DNA of 64,000 bases from Olivibacter jilunii (GTDB lineage: Bacteria > Bacteroidota > Bacteroidia > Sphingobacteriales > Sphingobacteriaceae): assembly GCF_900607235.1 (NCBI RefSeq), contig NZ_LR027849.1:1203231-1267230 (forward strand), given 5' to 3'. The translations under genes and the position numbers were made by a program. The stretch's first letter is position 1. Each line of letters begins with the position of its first letter. Below the pieces are notes generated by a model that saw nothing but the letters and a program-made list of their open reading frames with translations, was not told where the DNA came from and ran no database searches. Positions 53,989-62,675 of this stretch are shown piece after piece.

Positions 53989-54356
53989 TGTTAATTTTCT
54001 TTTCTGATTAAATAAAAATTGTTTATTTACCTCTTTATACCGCATATGTTGAAAGGTAACCCAACATTTTTAAAAAAAAATTTTTCGTTCTTTTTTGCGG
54101 CTGCAAAGATGGAGATATTTTAGAAAAATACAAATAGAATTTGCTGACTGATCAAACTTCATTTACTGTTTACTTTTATTTCCCTAGTTTCTGTACTTTT
54201 GCCTCTTTGCAACTGAAACAAACAGGCGATAATAAAATCGTCGGGGGAACAGTTATAAAAAAGACAGACCTTATTTAAGCACCGTTTTTAATTTCAAAAC
54301 GTGCTAAAAAAAACACGAATGGGTGGGTTACTATTTGCATTTTAACGTATTAACTA
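53989..54356. other. Divergent intergenic region before the sigma factor gene
   Basis: 368 bases. It holds the leader of the small lipoprotein on the left and the sigma-gene promoter on the right, including an exact -7 box TACTTTTG at 54194-54201. A bulged hairpin (AGCAC-c-GTTTT / AAAACGTGCT, ~54279-54306) lies in the long sigma leader. I see no gene. Confidence 0.6.
54194..54201 (+). promoter_or_regulatory. -7 promoter box of the sigma-factor operon
   Basis: TACTTTTG, exact TAnnTTTG match. It implies a leader of about 150 bases before the GTG start at 54357. Confidence 0.5.
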
Positions 54357-54917
54357 GTGAGTAAAGAAAGAAAACATACACCATCTGACGATAACGAAAT
54401 ACTTGCAGGGGTTTTAGAAGGGGACACCAACATTTTGGATAGTTTATATAAGGCTAATTTCCCGATGATTGCTCGATTGATTATCAATAACGGTGGTGAT
54501 ATTGACGACGCAAAGGACATATTCCAAGAAAGCATTATTATTTTATATGATAAACTCTGTGGCGGCGACTTTGCACTTAATAGCAAACTCAAAACGTTTT
54601 TGTATTCTGTCTGCAGAAATCTTTGGCTTAAAAAGCTAACAAAAAAAGGGATTTATACCCGGATCGACGATTTTGAAGAAAAGATTCTTGTAGAAGACGA
54701 CATCGACACACATAAAGAACGAGACCGGCAATTTTCCATGATGGAAGATGCCTTGAAAAAGCTGGGCGAGCCCTGCAAAACAATAATAGAAGATTTTTAT
54801 ATACGAAATTTAACAATGCAAGATATCTGTGAAAAGTTTGGTTACACGAATACGGATAATGCAAAGAATCAAAAATATAAATGTCTGCAACGTTTAAAGA
54901 AACTTTATTTTGGTTAA
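54357..54917 (+). CDS. ECF-type RNA polymerase sigma factor
   Basis: 186 residues starting with GTG at 54357. Region 2 includes DAKDIFQESIIILYDKL, and region 4 has the helix-turn-helix NLTMQDICEKFGYTNTDNAKNQKYKCLQRLKKLY. The order and length are those of ECF (extracytoplasmic function) sigma factors. The gene is followed after 12 bases by a protein with an anti-sigma-like N-terminus, so the pair should form a sigma/anti-sigma unit controlled from the envelope. Target genes are not evident from the window. Confidence 0.9.
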   Translation: MSKERKHTPSDDNEILAGVLEGDTNILDSLYKANFPMIARLIINNGGDIDDAKDIFQESIIILYDKLCGGDFALNSKLKTFLYSVCRNLWLKKLTKKGIYTRIDDFEEKILVEDDIDTHKERDRQFSMMEDALKKLGEPCKTIIEDFYIRNLTMQDICEKFGYTNTDNAKNQKYKCLQRLKKLYFG

Positions 54918-54929
54918 CATTTTACAACA

Positions 54930-56015
54930 ATGAAAAGTGAACGAGATTTTCTAGACCAGTCGGAAGCCTACTTAAGAGGTGAAATGAATGCCCTGGAAAA
55001 AAAGGTATTCGAAGACCATCTTGTGAATGATCCTGAAGCTCGTAGAAAATTTGACGAGCACGAAATATTTATTGGAAACATGAAGAGTTACGGAGCTAGG
55101 ACCGATTTACGACATAAGCTCGAGGCCATTCATGAAACAATTAATATAGAAGAAGTGGTTCCAAAAAAGCCACTCATTATACGCTTATGGGATAAATATA
55201 AGATCAATTCCCTTGTGGCCGCGTCGGTTGCACTTCTTGCTGTTTTCACTACCTTATGGCTTACCGGCTTTTATTCAAAAGACAACACATCCCAATATAT
55301 TGCTTTGCGACGCGATATGAATAGCATTCGACAAAATGTTAAAGCCCAAAATGCACTGATTAAGGATATTAACAAAGGCAAGAACGACGCCGGTACTCCC
55401 AGTCATTATGGAGCCACCGGTTTTGCTCTTTCTTCCAATGGCTACGTTATGACAACGTATCACGTAATTAAAGATGCTGATTCTGTTTACTTGCAGAATT
55501 ATACAGGCAACTCATACAAAGCAAAGGTCATATATACGGATCCCACATACGATATTGCAGTGCTGGAAATTATAGACAAAGACTTTAAAGAAGTAGGGAA
55601 TTTACCCTATACTTTTAAACAAAACGCAGCTGATATAGGAGAGGACGTTTATACGATTGGTTTTCCGAGAGAAGAAGCAGTATACGGAAGGGGTTATTTA
55701 AGCAGTAATACGGGATATAGTGGCGATACCATTGCTTATCAGGTTTCCATTCCCGTTAACCCAGGTAACAGCGGGGGACCTGTATTGGATAATCGGGGCA
55801 ATATAATCGGCGTTATTAACAGTAAACAAACGGAGACTGATGGAGCCGCTTTTGCCATCAAATCGAACTATGTTTTGGAAGCGTTGGCGTCAATTCCCGA
55901 GGATAGTCTGGAGAAAAAGCTAACATTAAATAAAAAGAACACCCTCGCCAATTTGAGCCGCACGGAACAGATCAAAAAGGTACAGGAATATATCTATATG
56001 ATTAAAGTATATTAA
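54930..56015 (+). CDS. Anti-sigma-like N-terminus fused to a trypsin-like serine protease
   Basis: 361 residues. Residues 1-92 are cytoplasmic by charge (DQSEAYLRGEMNALEKKVFEDHLVNDPEARRKFDEH), similar to the anti-sigma helical lead of Bacteroidota but without a clear zinc-binding motif. One membrane helix spans ~94-113. The periplasmic part is an S1C/DegS-like protease with His178 (TTYHVI), Asp208 (PTYDIAVLEI) and Ser281 (PVNPGNSGGPVL). No PDZ domain follows. Together with the sigma gene 12 bases upstream, this may be a one-protein sensor and brake whose protease domain responds to envelope damage. That mechanism is inference. Confidence 0.88.
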   Translation: MKSERDFLDQSEAYLRGEMNALEKKVFEDHLVNDPEARRKFDEHEIFIGNMKSYGARTDLRHKLEAIHETINIEEVVPKKPLIIRLWDKYKINSLVAASVALLAVFTTLWLTGFYSKDNTSQYIALRRDMNSIRQNVKAQNALIKDINKGKNDAGTPSHYGATGFALSSNGYVMTTYHVIKDADSVYLQNYTGNSYKAKVIYTDPTYDIAVLEIIDKDFKEVGNLPYTFKQNAADIGEDVYTIGFPREEAVYGRGYLSSNTGYSGDTIAYQVSIPVNPGNSGGPVLDNRGNIIGVINSKQTETDGAAFAIKSNYVLEALASIPEDSLEKKLTLNKKNTLANLSRTEQIKKVQEYIYMIKVY

Positions 56016-56035
56016 TAGACGACACCGAATAAAAC

Positions 56036-56073
56036 AAAAATGGCTTCCCCCCTGTGGTGGGGAAGCCATTTTT
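56036..56073 (+). terminator. Rho-independent terminator after the protease gene
   Basis: Perfect 15-bp stem (56036-56050 / 56059-56073; core ATGGCTTCCCC / GGGGAAGCCAT), 8-base loop, ending in TTTTTGTTTT. Confidence 0.92.
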
Positions 56074-56113
56074 GTTTTATTTTCAGTATATTAGGAACCT
56101 AGATCAAAATCAT

Positions 56114-56878
56114 ATGACTCAAGCGCATCGGAATATTGACCGTTTTAACTTTCGAGCCGATAACTATGATAAATATCGTCCAGGTTATCCGCAAGGTCTT
56201 CTGGATTTCATATATAAACATAATTCCCTAAATGAACAAAGTGTTATTGCTGAGTTGGGGGCAGGAACCGGCATCTTAACAGAAGAACTAGTAAAATGGC
56301 CTTGTAGCATCATTGCGATTGAACCTAATGATGAAATGCGCGAAAAAGCGATCCAAACTTTACAAAGAGTTAAAAATTGTGTAATAAAGGACGCAACCGC
56401 CGAAGAAACCGGTCTGGCAGACCATAGTATTGATCTCATAATCTGTGCGCAATCATTTCATTGGTTCGACGCGATGAAAGCAAAAAGAGAATTTGAGCGA
56501 ATATTAAAAAATCAGGGAAAAGCAGCAATTATATGGAATATCCGTAGCGCAGAAACGACTTTTGAAAAAGAATATGAAGAATTCATTTTGGAGTTTTCAA
56601 TAGATTATAAAGAGGTTAAGAATAGAGAAACACGAGGAAATAACCTTAAAAATTTCTTTCTGCCTAATAGCATGGAAGAACATCTATTTATATACGATAC
56701 TTACCTGACATTCGAACAGTTATTGGGCAGAACACTTTCTTACTCCTATATGCCTAATGAAGGCCATAAAAGAACACCCGAAATGAAGACTCGATTACGG
56801 GTCTTGTTCGACAAATATGCTACCAATCAAATTATAAGCCTCTCGTACAAAACTAAATTGTTTATGGGTATGCTTTAA
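56114..56878 (+). CDS. Class I SAM-dependent methyltransferase
   Basis: 254 residues from ATG 56114, just after the terminator (the longer frame would begin inside it). The SAM loop is VIAELGAGTGILTEELVK, followed by SIIAIEPNDEMREKA and the acidic-to-aromatic motif LIICAQSFHWFD typical of UbiE/small-molecule methyltransferases. The substrate cannot be told. The gene stands alone on the plus strand. Confidence 0.82.
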   Translation: MTQAHRNIDRFNFRADNYDKYRPGYPQGLLDFIYKHNSLNEQSVIAELGAGTGILTEELVKWPCSIIAIEPNDEMREKAIQTLQRVKNCVIKDATAEETGLADHSIDLIICAQSFHWFDAMKAKREFERILKNQGKAAIIWNIRSAETTFEKEYEEFILEFSIDYKEVKNRETRGNNLKNFFLPNSMEEHLFIYDTYLTFEQLLGRTLSYSYMPNEGHKRTPEMKTRLRVLFDKYATNQIISLSYKTKLFMGML

Positions 56879-56939
56879 TTTTACATCAAAAACGTTACAA
56901 AGTTGCGTTTTTCCCGTTCGATGTTTTGACAATTTTCTC

Positions 56940-56947
56940 TAAGTTTG
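56940..56947 (+). promoter_or_regulatory. -7 promoter box of the tricorn-like gene
   Basis: TAAGTTTG, exact TAnnTTTG match 27 bases before the ATG. Confidence 0.5.
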
Positions 56948-56974
56948 TGATATTATTAATCAATAAAAAATCAC

Positions 56975-59900
56975 ATGAAGAAACGTTTAATCAATCTAAA
57001 ATTTCTATTAGCCGTATTTTTTTTCCTGAGCTATTCATATCAAAGCCAGGCCCAATCAGAGGCTTTATGGCTCCGGTATCCAGCCATATCACCGGACGGC
57101 AAAACTATTGTTTTTGGATATCAAGGTAATTTATACCGTGTAAGCGCCAGTGGGGGAGCAGCCACCGCCCTTACAGTCGGAAGCTCACACAGTATGATGC
57201 CCGTATGGAGTCGTGATGGTCAGTTTATAGCTTTCGCAAATGACCGAAATGGTAATTTCGACATCTATGTAATGCCGGCAAGCGGCGGAAAGTCAACACG
57301 ACTTACCTATAATAGCGCAAATGATTACCCATACGACTTTAGTATCGATAATAAGGAGGTGATATTTGGAAGTGCCAGGCAAGCACCCGCCGAAAGTACG
57401 CGTTTTCCAAGCTTGCGACTGTTTCAAAATCTATACCGGGTGGCTATCAATGGGGGCCGACCGCTACTTGTGAGTGCTGCCGGCATCGAAAATGCCCACT
57501 TTAATCAAGATGGCAGCTTATTGGTTTTCCAAGACAGAAAGGGTTACGAAGACCCTTGGAGAAAACATCACAATTCTTCCGTAACGCGTGATATATGGCT
57601 ATATAATTTAAAAACCAATACATACGAGGCCTTAACTAATGAGGAAATCGAACACCGCGAACCGGTTTTCAGCCATGACGGACAATTTGTTTATTATCTA
57701 AATGAGAAGGATGGAACCCTAAATCTCTATAAGAAGGGAATTCGATTACGTATTGCGGATCAACAACTAACACATTTCACAAAAAACCCGGTTCGCCATT
57801 TGAGTATTTCAAATGACAATACGCTAGCCTTTACACAGGACGGCTCTATCTATACACTAAAGGAAGGGGGTGAACCAAAAAAGCTAACCGTAGTCATCGC
57901 AGTTGATAATGGAAATGCTTTAGCGAGCAATGTGCCATTAAACGGGCAAATTAGTCAGTTTGAGTTAAGTCCTGACGGTAAACAAATCGCTTATGTGAGT
58001 AGAGGAGAGCTATTTGTTACAAGTGTTGAAGGCGACTTTACAAAACGAATTACTAATACGGCCGATCAAGAACGAATGGTAAAATGGTCGCCGGATGGAA
58101 AAACGTTAATCTACGCCGCTGAACGAGGCAGAAATGGTTGGGGTATTTATCAAAGCGCCATTCTCAATCAAGAAGAATCCTATTTCTTTAATGCAACCGT
58201 TTTGAAAGAAGAGCCTCTTATTACCGGAAAAACAGACAATTTTGCTCCTAAGTTCTCACCTGACGGTAAGTCTGTGGCTTATATCGAAGAAAGAAACGTA
58301 TTGAAGGTATATAATATCAATACTAAAAAAACGGTCGAGTTGCTCCCGAAGGGACACAACCACTCTTATGCCGATGGCGACTGGGGCTTCGAATGGAGTC
58401 CGGACAGCAAGTGGTTATTGGTCGATGATCAAAGAGGATACTTTTTTAATTCTAATGTAGCCTTGATAAAAGCGGATGGAACTGCTGAAATAAGACATCC
58501 GCTTCTTACTGGTTTTGGTGAAGAGGGGGCGCGTTGGCAGATGGAAGGAAAAATGCTCACCTGGCTAAGCAGTCGCTATGGAAGAAAATCCTTAGCCCTA
58601 CAGGGCAGTCGCGAACTAGACGTTTTTGGTGTTTTCTTTAATCAAGAAGATTACGATCGATTTAAGTTAACTAAAGATGAATTCGACCTGTTGAAAGAAA
58701 AGGAAGAAAAGGCAAAAAAAGACGAGGCGACAAAAAACAATGATCAAAATACGTCCAAAAAGAAAAAAAATGAAAAGGGTGAAAAAGAGGAGGAAAAAAC
58801 GCTAAAGATAAATTTTGATAATTTACGTGATCGAGAAGTTAGGTTAACCATCAACAGCTCATCCATCAGTGATTACGCATTAACCAAAGATGGAAGTAAA
58901 TTATTCTATCTGGCATCTTTTGAAAAGGGCTACGATTTGTGGTTAACAGAACCGAGGACAAATCAAACAAAAATTTTGGCTAAATTATCAGGTTCCCCTA
59001 GCGGCATTGAAATGAGCAAGGATGAAAAAACCTTATTCGTAGTAAATCGTGGCGCACTGGTAAAAGTTGATGCCGCAAGCGGCAAGATTACACCACTCAA
59101 CAGTAAAGGAGAGCTTGAACTGAATGCCGCTGCCGAACGTGAGTACATCTTCAATCATGCTTGGCTGCAAGTGAAAAAGAAGTTTTATGACCCTAATTTG
59201 CATGGAATCGATTGGGATGGCTATTATCAAACCTATGCTAGATTTTTACCGCATATAAATAACAATTTTGATTTCCAGGAACTTTTAAGCGAATTATTAG
59301 GAGAACTTAACGCATCCCACACGGGAGGGCGCTTTTCTCCTCGATATACCAATCCGGATATTACGGCATCTTTAGGTTTACTCTATGATGAAACCTATAC
59401 CGGTAAAGGGTTGAAAGTGGCAGACGTAATCCCGGGTGGTCCGGTAGCCAACGCCAAGTCGAAAATTGAAAAAGGAACGATTATACTGGAAATAGATGGC
59501 AACACCATTGATGATAACGTCGACTGGGCAAAGTTCTTAAATCGTAAAGTTGGCCAATATGTAAGCATTCGCGGTAAGAATGGAGCAGGTGGTGTATTCA
59601 ACGAAACGATTAAACCAATAAGCACAGCTGATGAAATTCCACTTATGTATAAACGCTGGGTTAACGGACGAAAAGCGTATGTTAACAAAATAAGTAACGG
59701 AAAGATTGGTTATGTACATGTTGAAGGTATGAATGACGCAAGCTTTAGGGAGGTTTATGACCGCGTCATGGGAGAGAACTTAGATAAGGATGCACTTATA
59801 GTTGATACGCGTTTTAATGGTGGAGGATGGCTACATGACGACCTCAATACGTTTTTAAGCGGCAAAGAATACCTGAAATTTGCCCCACAGGGGAATACCT

Positions 59901-60247
59901 TAAAAGGTGGCGAACCGAGAAGTCGCTGGAACAAACCGAGTGCTGTTGTAATGAGCGAGGGAAATTATAGCGATGCTTTTATCTTTCCTTATATCTATAA
60001 ACAAAATGGTTTAGGTAAATTGATCGGCATGCCCGTTCCGGGTACAGGAACAGCCGTCTGGTGGGAAACTCAAATTGATCCAACATTGATATTTGGGATA
60101 CCTATGATTGCTACGATCGGAAAGGAAAATCGCCCTACCGAAAATCTTCAGGTTGAACCGGACATTCGGGTTCCCTTACCTTACGAGGCTTTTCTAAAAG
60201 GCGAGGATCCACAGTTGGAAAGAGCGGTAAAAGAGCTCCTTCATTAG
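56975..60247 (+). CDS. Tricorn-like S41 family peptidase
   Basis: 1090 residues with a signal peptide ending SQAQS. The N-terminal ~550 residues are beta-propeller repeats (PD40-type: PAISPDGKTIVFGYQGNLYRV, PVWSRDGQFIAFANDRNGNFDIYVM). A Lys/Glu-rich linker (~569-609) separates them from a second propeller part. A PDZ domain lies at ~800-870 (GKGLKVADVIPGGPVANAKSKI) and the S41 core carries the nucleophile in EGNYSDAF (Ser999-Asp1000). It would degrade peptides or unfolded proteins in the periplasm. Single gene. Confidence 0.93.
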   Translation: MKKRLINLKFLLAVFFFLSYSYQSQAQSEALWLRYPAISPDGKTIVFGYQGNLYRVSASGGAATALTVGSSHSMMPVWSRDGQFIAFANDRNGNFDIYVMPASGGKSTRLTYNSANDYPYDFSIDNKEVIFGSARQAPAESTRFPSLRLFQNLYRVAINGGRPLLVSAAGIENAHFNQDGSLLVFQDRKGYEDPWRKHHNSSVTRDIWLYNLKTNTYEALTNEEIEHREPVFSHDGQFVYYLNEKDGTLNLYKKGIRLRIADQQLTHFTKNPVRHLSISNDNTLAFTQDGSIYTLKEGGEPKKLTVVIAVDNGNALASNVPLNGQISQFELSPDGKQIAYVSRGELFVTSVEGDFTKRITNTADQERMVKWSPDGKTLIYAAERGRNGWGIYQSAILNQEESYFFNATVLKEEPLITGKTDNFAPKFSPDGKSVAYIEERNVLKVYNINTKKTVELLPKGHNHSYADGDWGFEWSPDSKWLLVDDQRGYFFNSNVALIKADGTAEIRHPLLTGFGEEGARWQMEGKMLTWLSSRYGRKSLALQGSRELDVFGVFFNQEDYDRFKLTKDEFDLLKEKEEKAKKDEATKNNDQNTSKKKKNEKGEKEEEKTLKINFDNLRDREVRLTINSSSISDYALTKDGSKLFYLASFEKGYDLWLTEPRTNQTKILAKLSGSPSGIEMSKDEKTLFVVNRGALVKVDAASGKITPLNSKGELELNAAAEREYIFNHAWLQVKKKFYDPNLHGIDWDGYYQTYARFLPHINNNFDFQELLSELLGELNASHTGGRFSPRYTNPDITASLGLLYDETYTGKGLKVADVIPGGPVANAKSKIEKGTIILEIDGNTIDDNVDWAKFLNRKVGQYVSIRGKNGAGGVFNETIKPISTADEIPLMYKRWVNGRKAYVNKISNGKIGYVHVEGMNDASFREVYDRVMGENLDKDALIVDTRFNGGGWLHDDLNTFLSGKEYLKFAPQGNTLKGGEPRSRWNKPSAVVMSEGNYSDAFIFPYIYKQNGLGKLIGMPVPGTGTAVWWETQIDPTLIFGIPMIATIGKENRPTENLQVEPDIRVPLPYEAFLKGEDPQLERAVKELLH

Positions 60248-60294
60248 TTTATTTATTCTTTAAAACTACCATAAGCTCCTTTTATGGAGGCTGT

Positions 60295-60330
60295 ATAAGA
60301 CTTCCGCGCGATAATCGCCGGAAGTCTTAT
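60295..60330 (+). terminator. Hairpin after the tricorn-like gene
   Basis: Perfect 12-bp stem ATAAGACTTCCG / CGGAAGTCTTAT (60295-60306 / 60319-60330) with a 12-base loop; the U-tract is weak (ATTTATAT), so termination is probable but not certain. Confidence 0.5.
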
Positions 60331-60354
60331 ATTTATATACACTTTTTTCAGATT

Positions 60355-61992
60355 ATGAAAACGCTTATCTCTTTGCTATTAAGCTTATCTTGCTTATCTC
60401 TTTTTATAGGTTGCAAGGAAAAAGAACGGGTTGACCTCATTCTTCACCATGCTACTGTTTATACAGTAGATAGCACCTTTTCGCTCCAGCAAGCTTTTGC
60501 AGTAAAAAATGGAAAATTTCTGGATATCGGTTCAAATGAATCCATTTTGGACAAATACGAGAGCGAGCATATGGTCGATGCGAAAAATCATCCTGTTTAT
60601 CCTGGACTTTACGATGCTCATTGCCATTTCTTTGCTTTGGCTCGCGGACTACATCAGGTCAACCTGGTTGGTGCAAGTTCCATGAAAGAAGTAATTGAAA
60701 GGGTAAAGAACTTTCAGGCAAAATTTCCAAATGACGCTTGGATTTTAGGACATGGTTGGGACCAAAATCTATGGAGCGACAAAAGTTTCCCTAATAATAA
60801 GGAGTTGAATGCCGCTTTCCCGAAGATCCCGGTTTATTTAAGCAGAATTGACGGTCATGCGGCCTTAGCCAATGACGCAGCTCTCCAATTAGCGCATATT
60901 CCGCTTCATGGGCAACCCACAGGCGGTTTAATTGTAAAAGCGGGAAATACCCCAACAGGTATTCTTATTGACAACGCAATGGATTTAGTGCAACAGAAAA
61001 TACCACCACCTTCTGAATTGCGATTAACGGAATTCTTATTGGAAGCGGAGAGGGCCTGTTTCTCCGTTGGATTAACAAGCCTGGCCGACGCTGGCTTGTC
61101 AATTGAAGAAATCGATTTACTAAAAAAACTGTATAAACAAAACAAATTAAAGATAGGGGAGTACGCAATGGCAATGCTCAATACAGGCACCTTTAAAGAG
61201 CTAGTAAAAGCAGGTGTGTATGATCGAGGGCAGTTGACGGTTCGTTCCTTTAAAATTGTGGCAGATGGCGCGTTGGGGTCTAGAGGGGCTTGCTTATTGC
61301 AACCGTATAGCGATGCTTCAACAGAGCAAGGTTTTTTACTTCTAAAACCTACTACGTTGGATACTATAATCCGTGAATTGGCACAAAGTAATTTCCAAGT
61401 TAATGTGCACGCTATAGGGGATTCGACCAATCGCTTTATTCTTCACACTTTCAATAAATATTTAAGCGAGAATAATAAAAAGCGTTGGCGCATTGAACAC
61501 GCTCAAATTGTTCAACCCAATGATTATCGACTGTTTACAACTGCTAATCTTATCCCTTCCGTGCAACCAAGCCACGCTACCTCGGATATGCATTGGGCAA
61601 AAGACCGATTAGGAAACGATAGAATACAATATGCTTACGCGTATAAACAGTTATTACAAGCCGCAGGTAGTTTAGCTTTGGGAAGTGATTTCCCCGTAGA
61701 AGACATCAATCCGCTGTATCAATTCCATGCCGCAGTAGCACGGACCGATAAAAACGGTAAACCCGTCGGTGGATTCCAAATCGAAAATGCCCTGACAAGA
61801 GAAGAAGCATTGAAAGGCTTAACGCGATGGGCAGCCTATGCTTGTTTTCAGGATGAGAAAAAAGGAAGTATAGAGAAGGGAAAGCAAGCAGATTTTATCC
61901 AGCTAGAGAAAGACATCATGCAGATTCCCTTAAACGAAATAAGAAATACCAAAGTGCAGCAAACCTGGGTAGCGGGGAAAAGGGTTTATTAG
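60355..61992 (+). CDS. Amidohydrolase family lipoprotein (YtcJ-like)
   Basis: 545 residues, lipoprotein signal ending LFIGC. Metal-binding motifs of the amidohydrolase-3 class: VYPGLYDAHCHFFALARGLHQVNL, GHGWDQNLW, NVHAIGDSTNRF, WRIEHAQIV and SLALGSDFPVEDINPLY. The N- and C-terminal beta sandwich (AVKNGKFLDIGSN; GKQADFIQLEKDI) is as in YtcJ/NfdA. It hydrolyses an amide or ester bond outside the cytoplasm; the substrate is unknown. Preceded by a TATATTTA box within the hairpin spacer. Confidence 0.9.
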   Translation: MKTLISLLLSLSCLSLFIGCKEKERVDLILHHATVYTVDSTFSLQQAFAVKNGKFLDIGSNESILDKYESEHMVDAKNHPVYPGLYDAHCHFFALARGLHQVNLVGASSMKEVIERVKNFQAKFPNDAWILGHGWDQNLWSDKSFPNNKELNAAFPKIPVYLSRIDGHAALANDAALQLAHIPLHGQPTGGLIVKAGNTPTGILIDNAMDLVQQKIPPPSELRLTEFLLEAERACFSVGLTSLADAGLSIEEIDLLKKLYKQNKLKIGEYAMAMLNTGTFKELVKAGVYDRGQLTVRSFKIVADGALGSRGACLLQPYSDASTEQGFLLLKPTTLDTIIRELAQSNFQVNVHAIGDSTNRFILHTFNKYLSENNKKRWRIEHAQIVQPNDYRLFTTANLIPSVQPSHATSDMHWAKDRLGNDRIQYAYAYKQLLQAAGSLALGSDFPVEDINPLYQFHAAVARTDKNGKPVGGFQIENALTREEALKGLTRWAAYACFQDEKKGSIEKGKQADFIQLEKDIMQIPLNEIRNTKVQQTWVAGKRVY

Positions 61993-62047
61993 AATAGGTG
62001 CTTCCTTCGAACCCACTCAACCCCTCTGTTCGAGCCCCAGCTTAATG

Positions 62048-62076
62048 ACAAAAGCCCCAACTTTCGTTGAGGCTTG
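62048..62076 (-). terminator. Terminator of tRNA-Lys copy 1
   Basis: On the minus strand AAGCCTCAAC / GTTGGGGCTT (one G-T pair) with loop GAAA, then TTTTGTC. Confidence 0.75.
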
Positions 62077-62077
62077 G

Positions 62078-62150
62078 TGATCCCGCTGGGACTCGAACCC
62101 AGGACCCATACATTAAAAGTGTATTGCTCTACCAGCTGAGCTACGGAATC
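62078..62150 (-). tRNA. tRNA-Lys (anticodon TTT), copy 1
   Basis: 73 bases. Acceptor GATTCCG / CGGGATC, D-arm TAGCTCAGCTGGTAGAGCA, anticodon stem-loop ATACA-CTTTTAA-TGTAT giving TTT, T-arm CTGGGTTCGAGTCCCAG, discriminator A. CCA is not encoded. A terminator follows directly. Confidence 0.95.
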
Positions 62151-62238
62151 CTATTCATATTTAATTTCTCACTAAAATTAAATATCATTAACTCTTATTT
62201 TTCAGAATTTTATTTTATTTCTGAACTGTTAACGGGTG

Positions 62239-62246
62239 CAAAGGTA
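62239..62246 (-). promoter_or_regulatory. -7 promoter box of tRNA-Lys copy 1
   Basis: CAAAGGTA on the plus strand is TACCTTTG on the minus strand, the same box as before copy 2. Confidence 0.5.
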
Positions 62247-62439
62247 TGTTTTTTATCCATACACGCCAAATTTTAAAACAAAAAAAATAGCATTTTTCAA
62301 TTATTCACTAAGTATCAGTTTGTTATTTTTTAATCATGTAAACGTGTAATGGAGCCAAGCCGGTCAAGCTTTTGTTTAGCCCACATTCCGGACATTAATT
62401 CGCTCAAGAGGCCTTCGGCGTTCGAACTCCCGCTTAACG

Positions 62440-62468
62440 ACAAAAGCCCCAACTTTTGTTGAAGCTTT
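62440..62468 (-). terminator. Terminator of tRNA-Lys copy 2
   Basis: On the minus strand AAGCTTCAAC / GTTGGGGCTT (one G-T pair, one mismatch) with loop AAAA, then TTTTGTCG; near-copy of the terminator after copy 1. Confidence 0.75.
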
Positions 62469-62469
62469 G

Positions 62470-62542
62470 TGATCCCGCTGGGACTCGAACCCAGGACCCA
62501 TACATTAAAAGTGTATTGCTCTACCAGCTGAGCTACGGAATC
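62470..62542 (-). tRNA. tRNA-Lys (anticodon TTT), copy 2
   Basis: 73 bases, identical in sequence to copy 1 over its whole length as read here. Anticodon stem-loop ATACA-CTTTTAA-TGTAT, T-arm CTGGGTTCGAGTCCCAG. Same strand as copy 1, 320 bases to its right. Confidence 0.95.
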
Positions 62543-62583
62543 TTCCTTTATTCGAAACCTACCAGGTTTCTTTGAAAGAGCTG

Positions 62584-62591
62584 CAAAGGTA
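62584..62591 (-). promoter_or_regulatory. -7 promoter box of tRNA-Lys copy 2
   Basis: CAAAGGTA (minus TACCTTTG), exact match, 42 bases before the tRNA. Confidence 0.5.
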
Positions 62592-62675
62592 TAATCTTTA
62601 CCATTATAATGCAAGACAAATTCTATCTTTTAACGATATTTATCTGCAAAATACTGTATTTCAATCAGAAAAAAA

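Larger units (their letters stand above)
62151..62469. other. Region between the two tRNA-Lys copies
   Basis: 319 bases. It holds the promoter of copy 1 (exact minus-strand -7 box TACCTTTG, plus 62239-62246) and a duplicated flank that includes the terminator of copy 2. The middle is AT-rich and I see no gene. Confidence 0.6.

Noticed and set aside
62067..62614. Open frames over the tRNA-Lys units
   Set aside because: They are read-through of tRNA genes on either strand with no protein-like composition.
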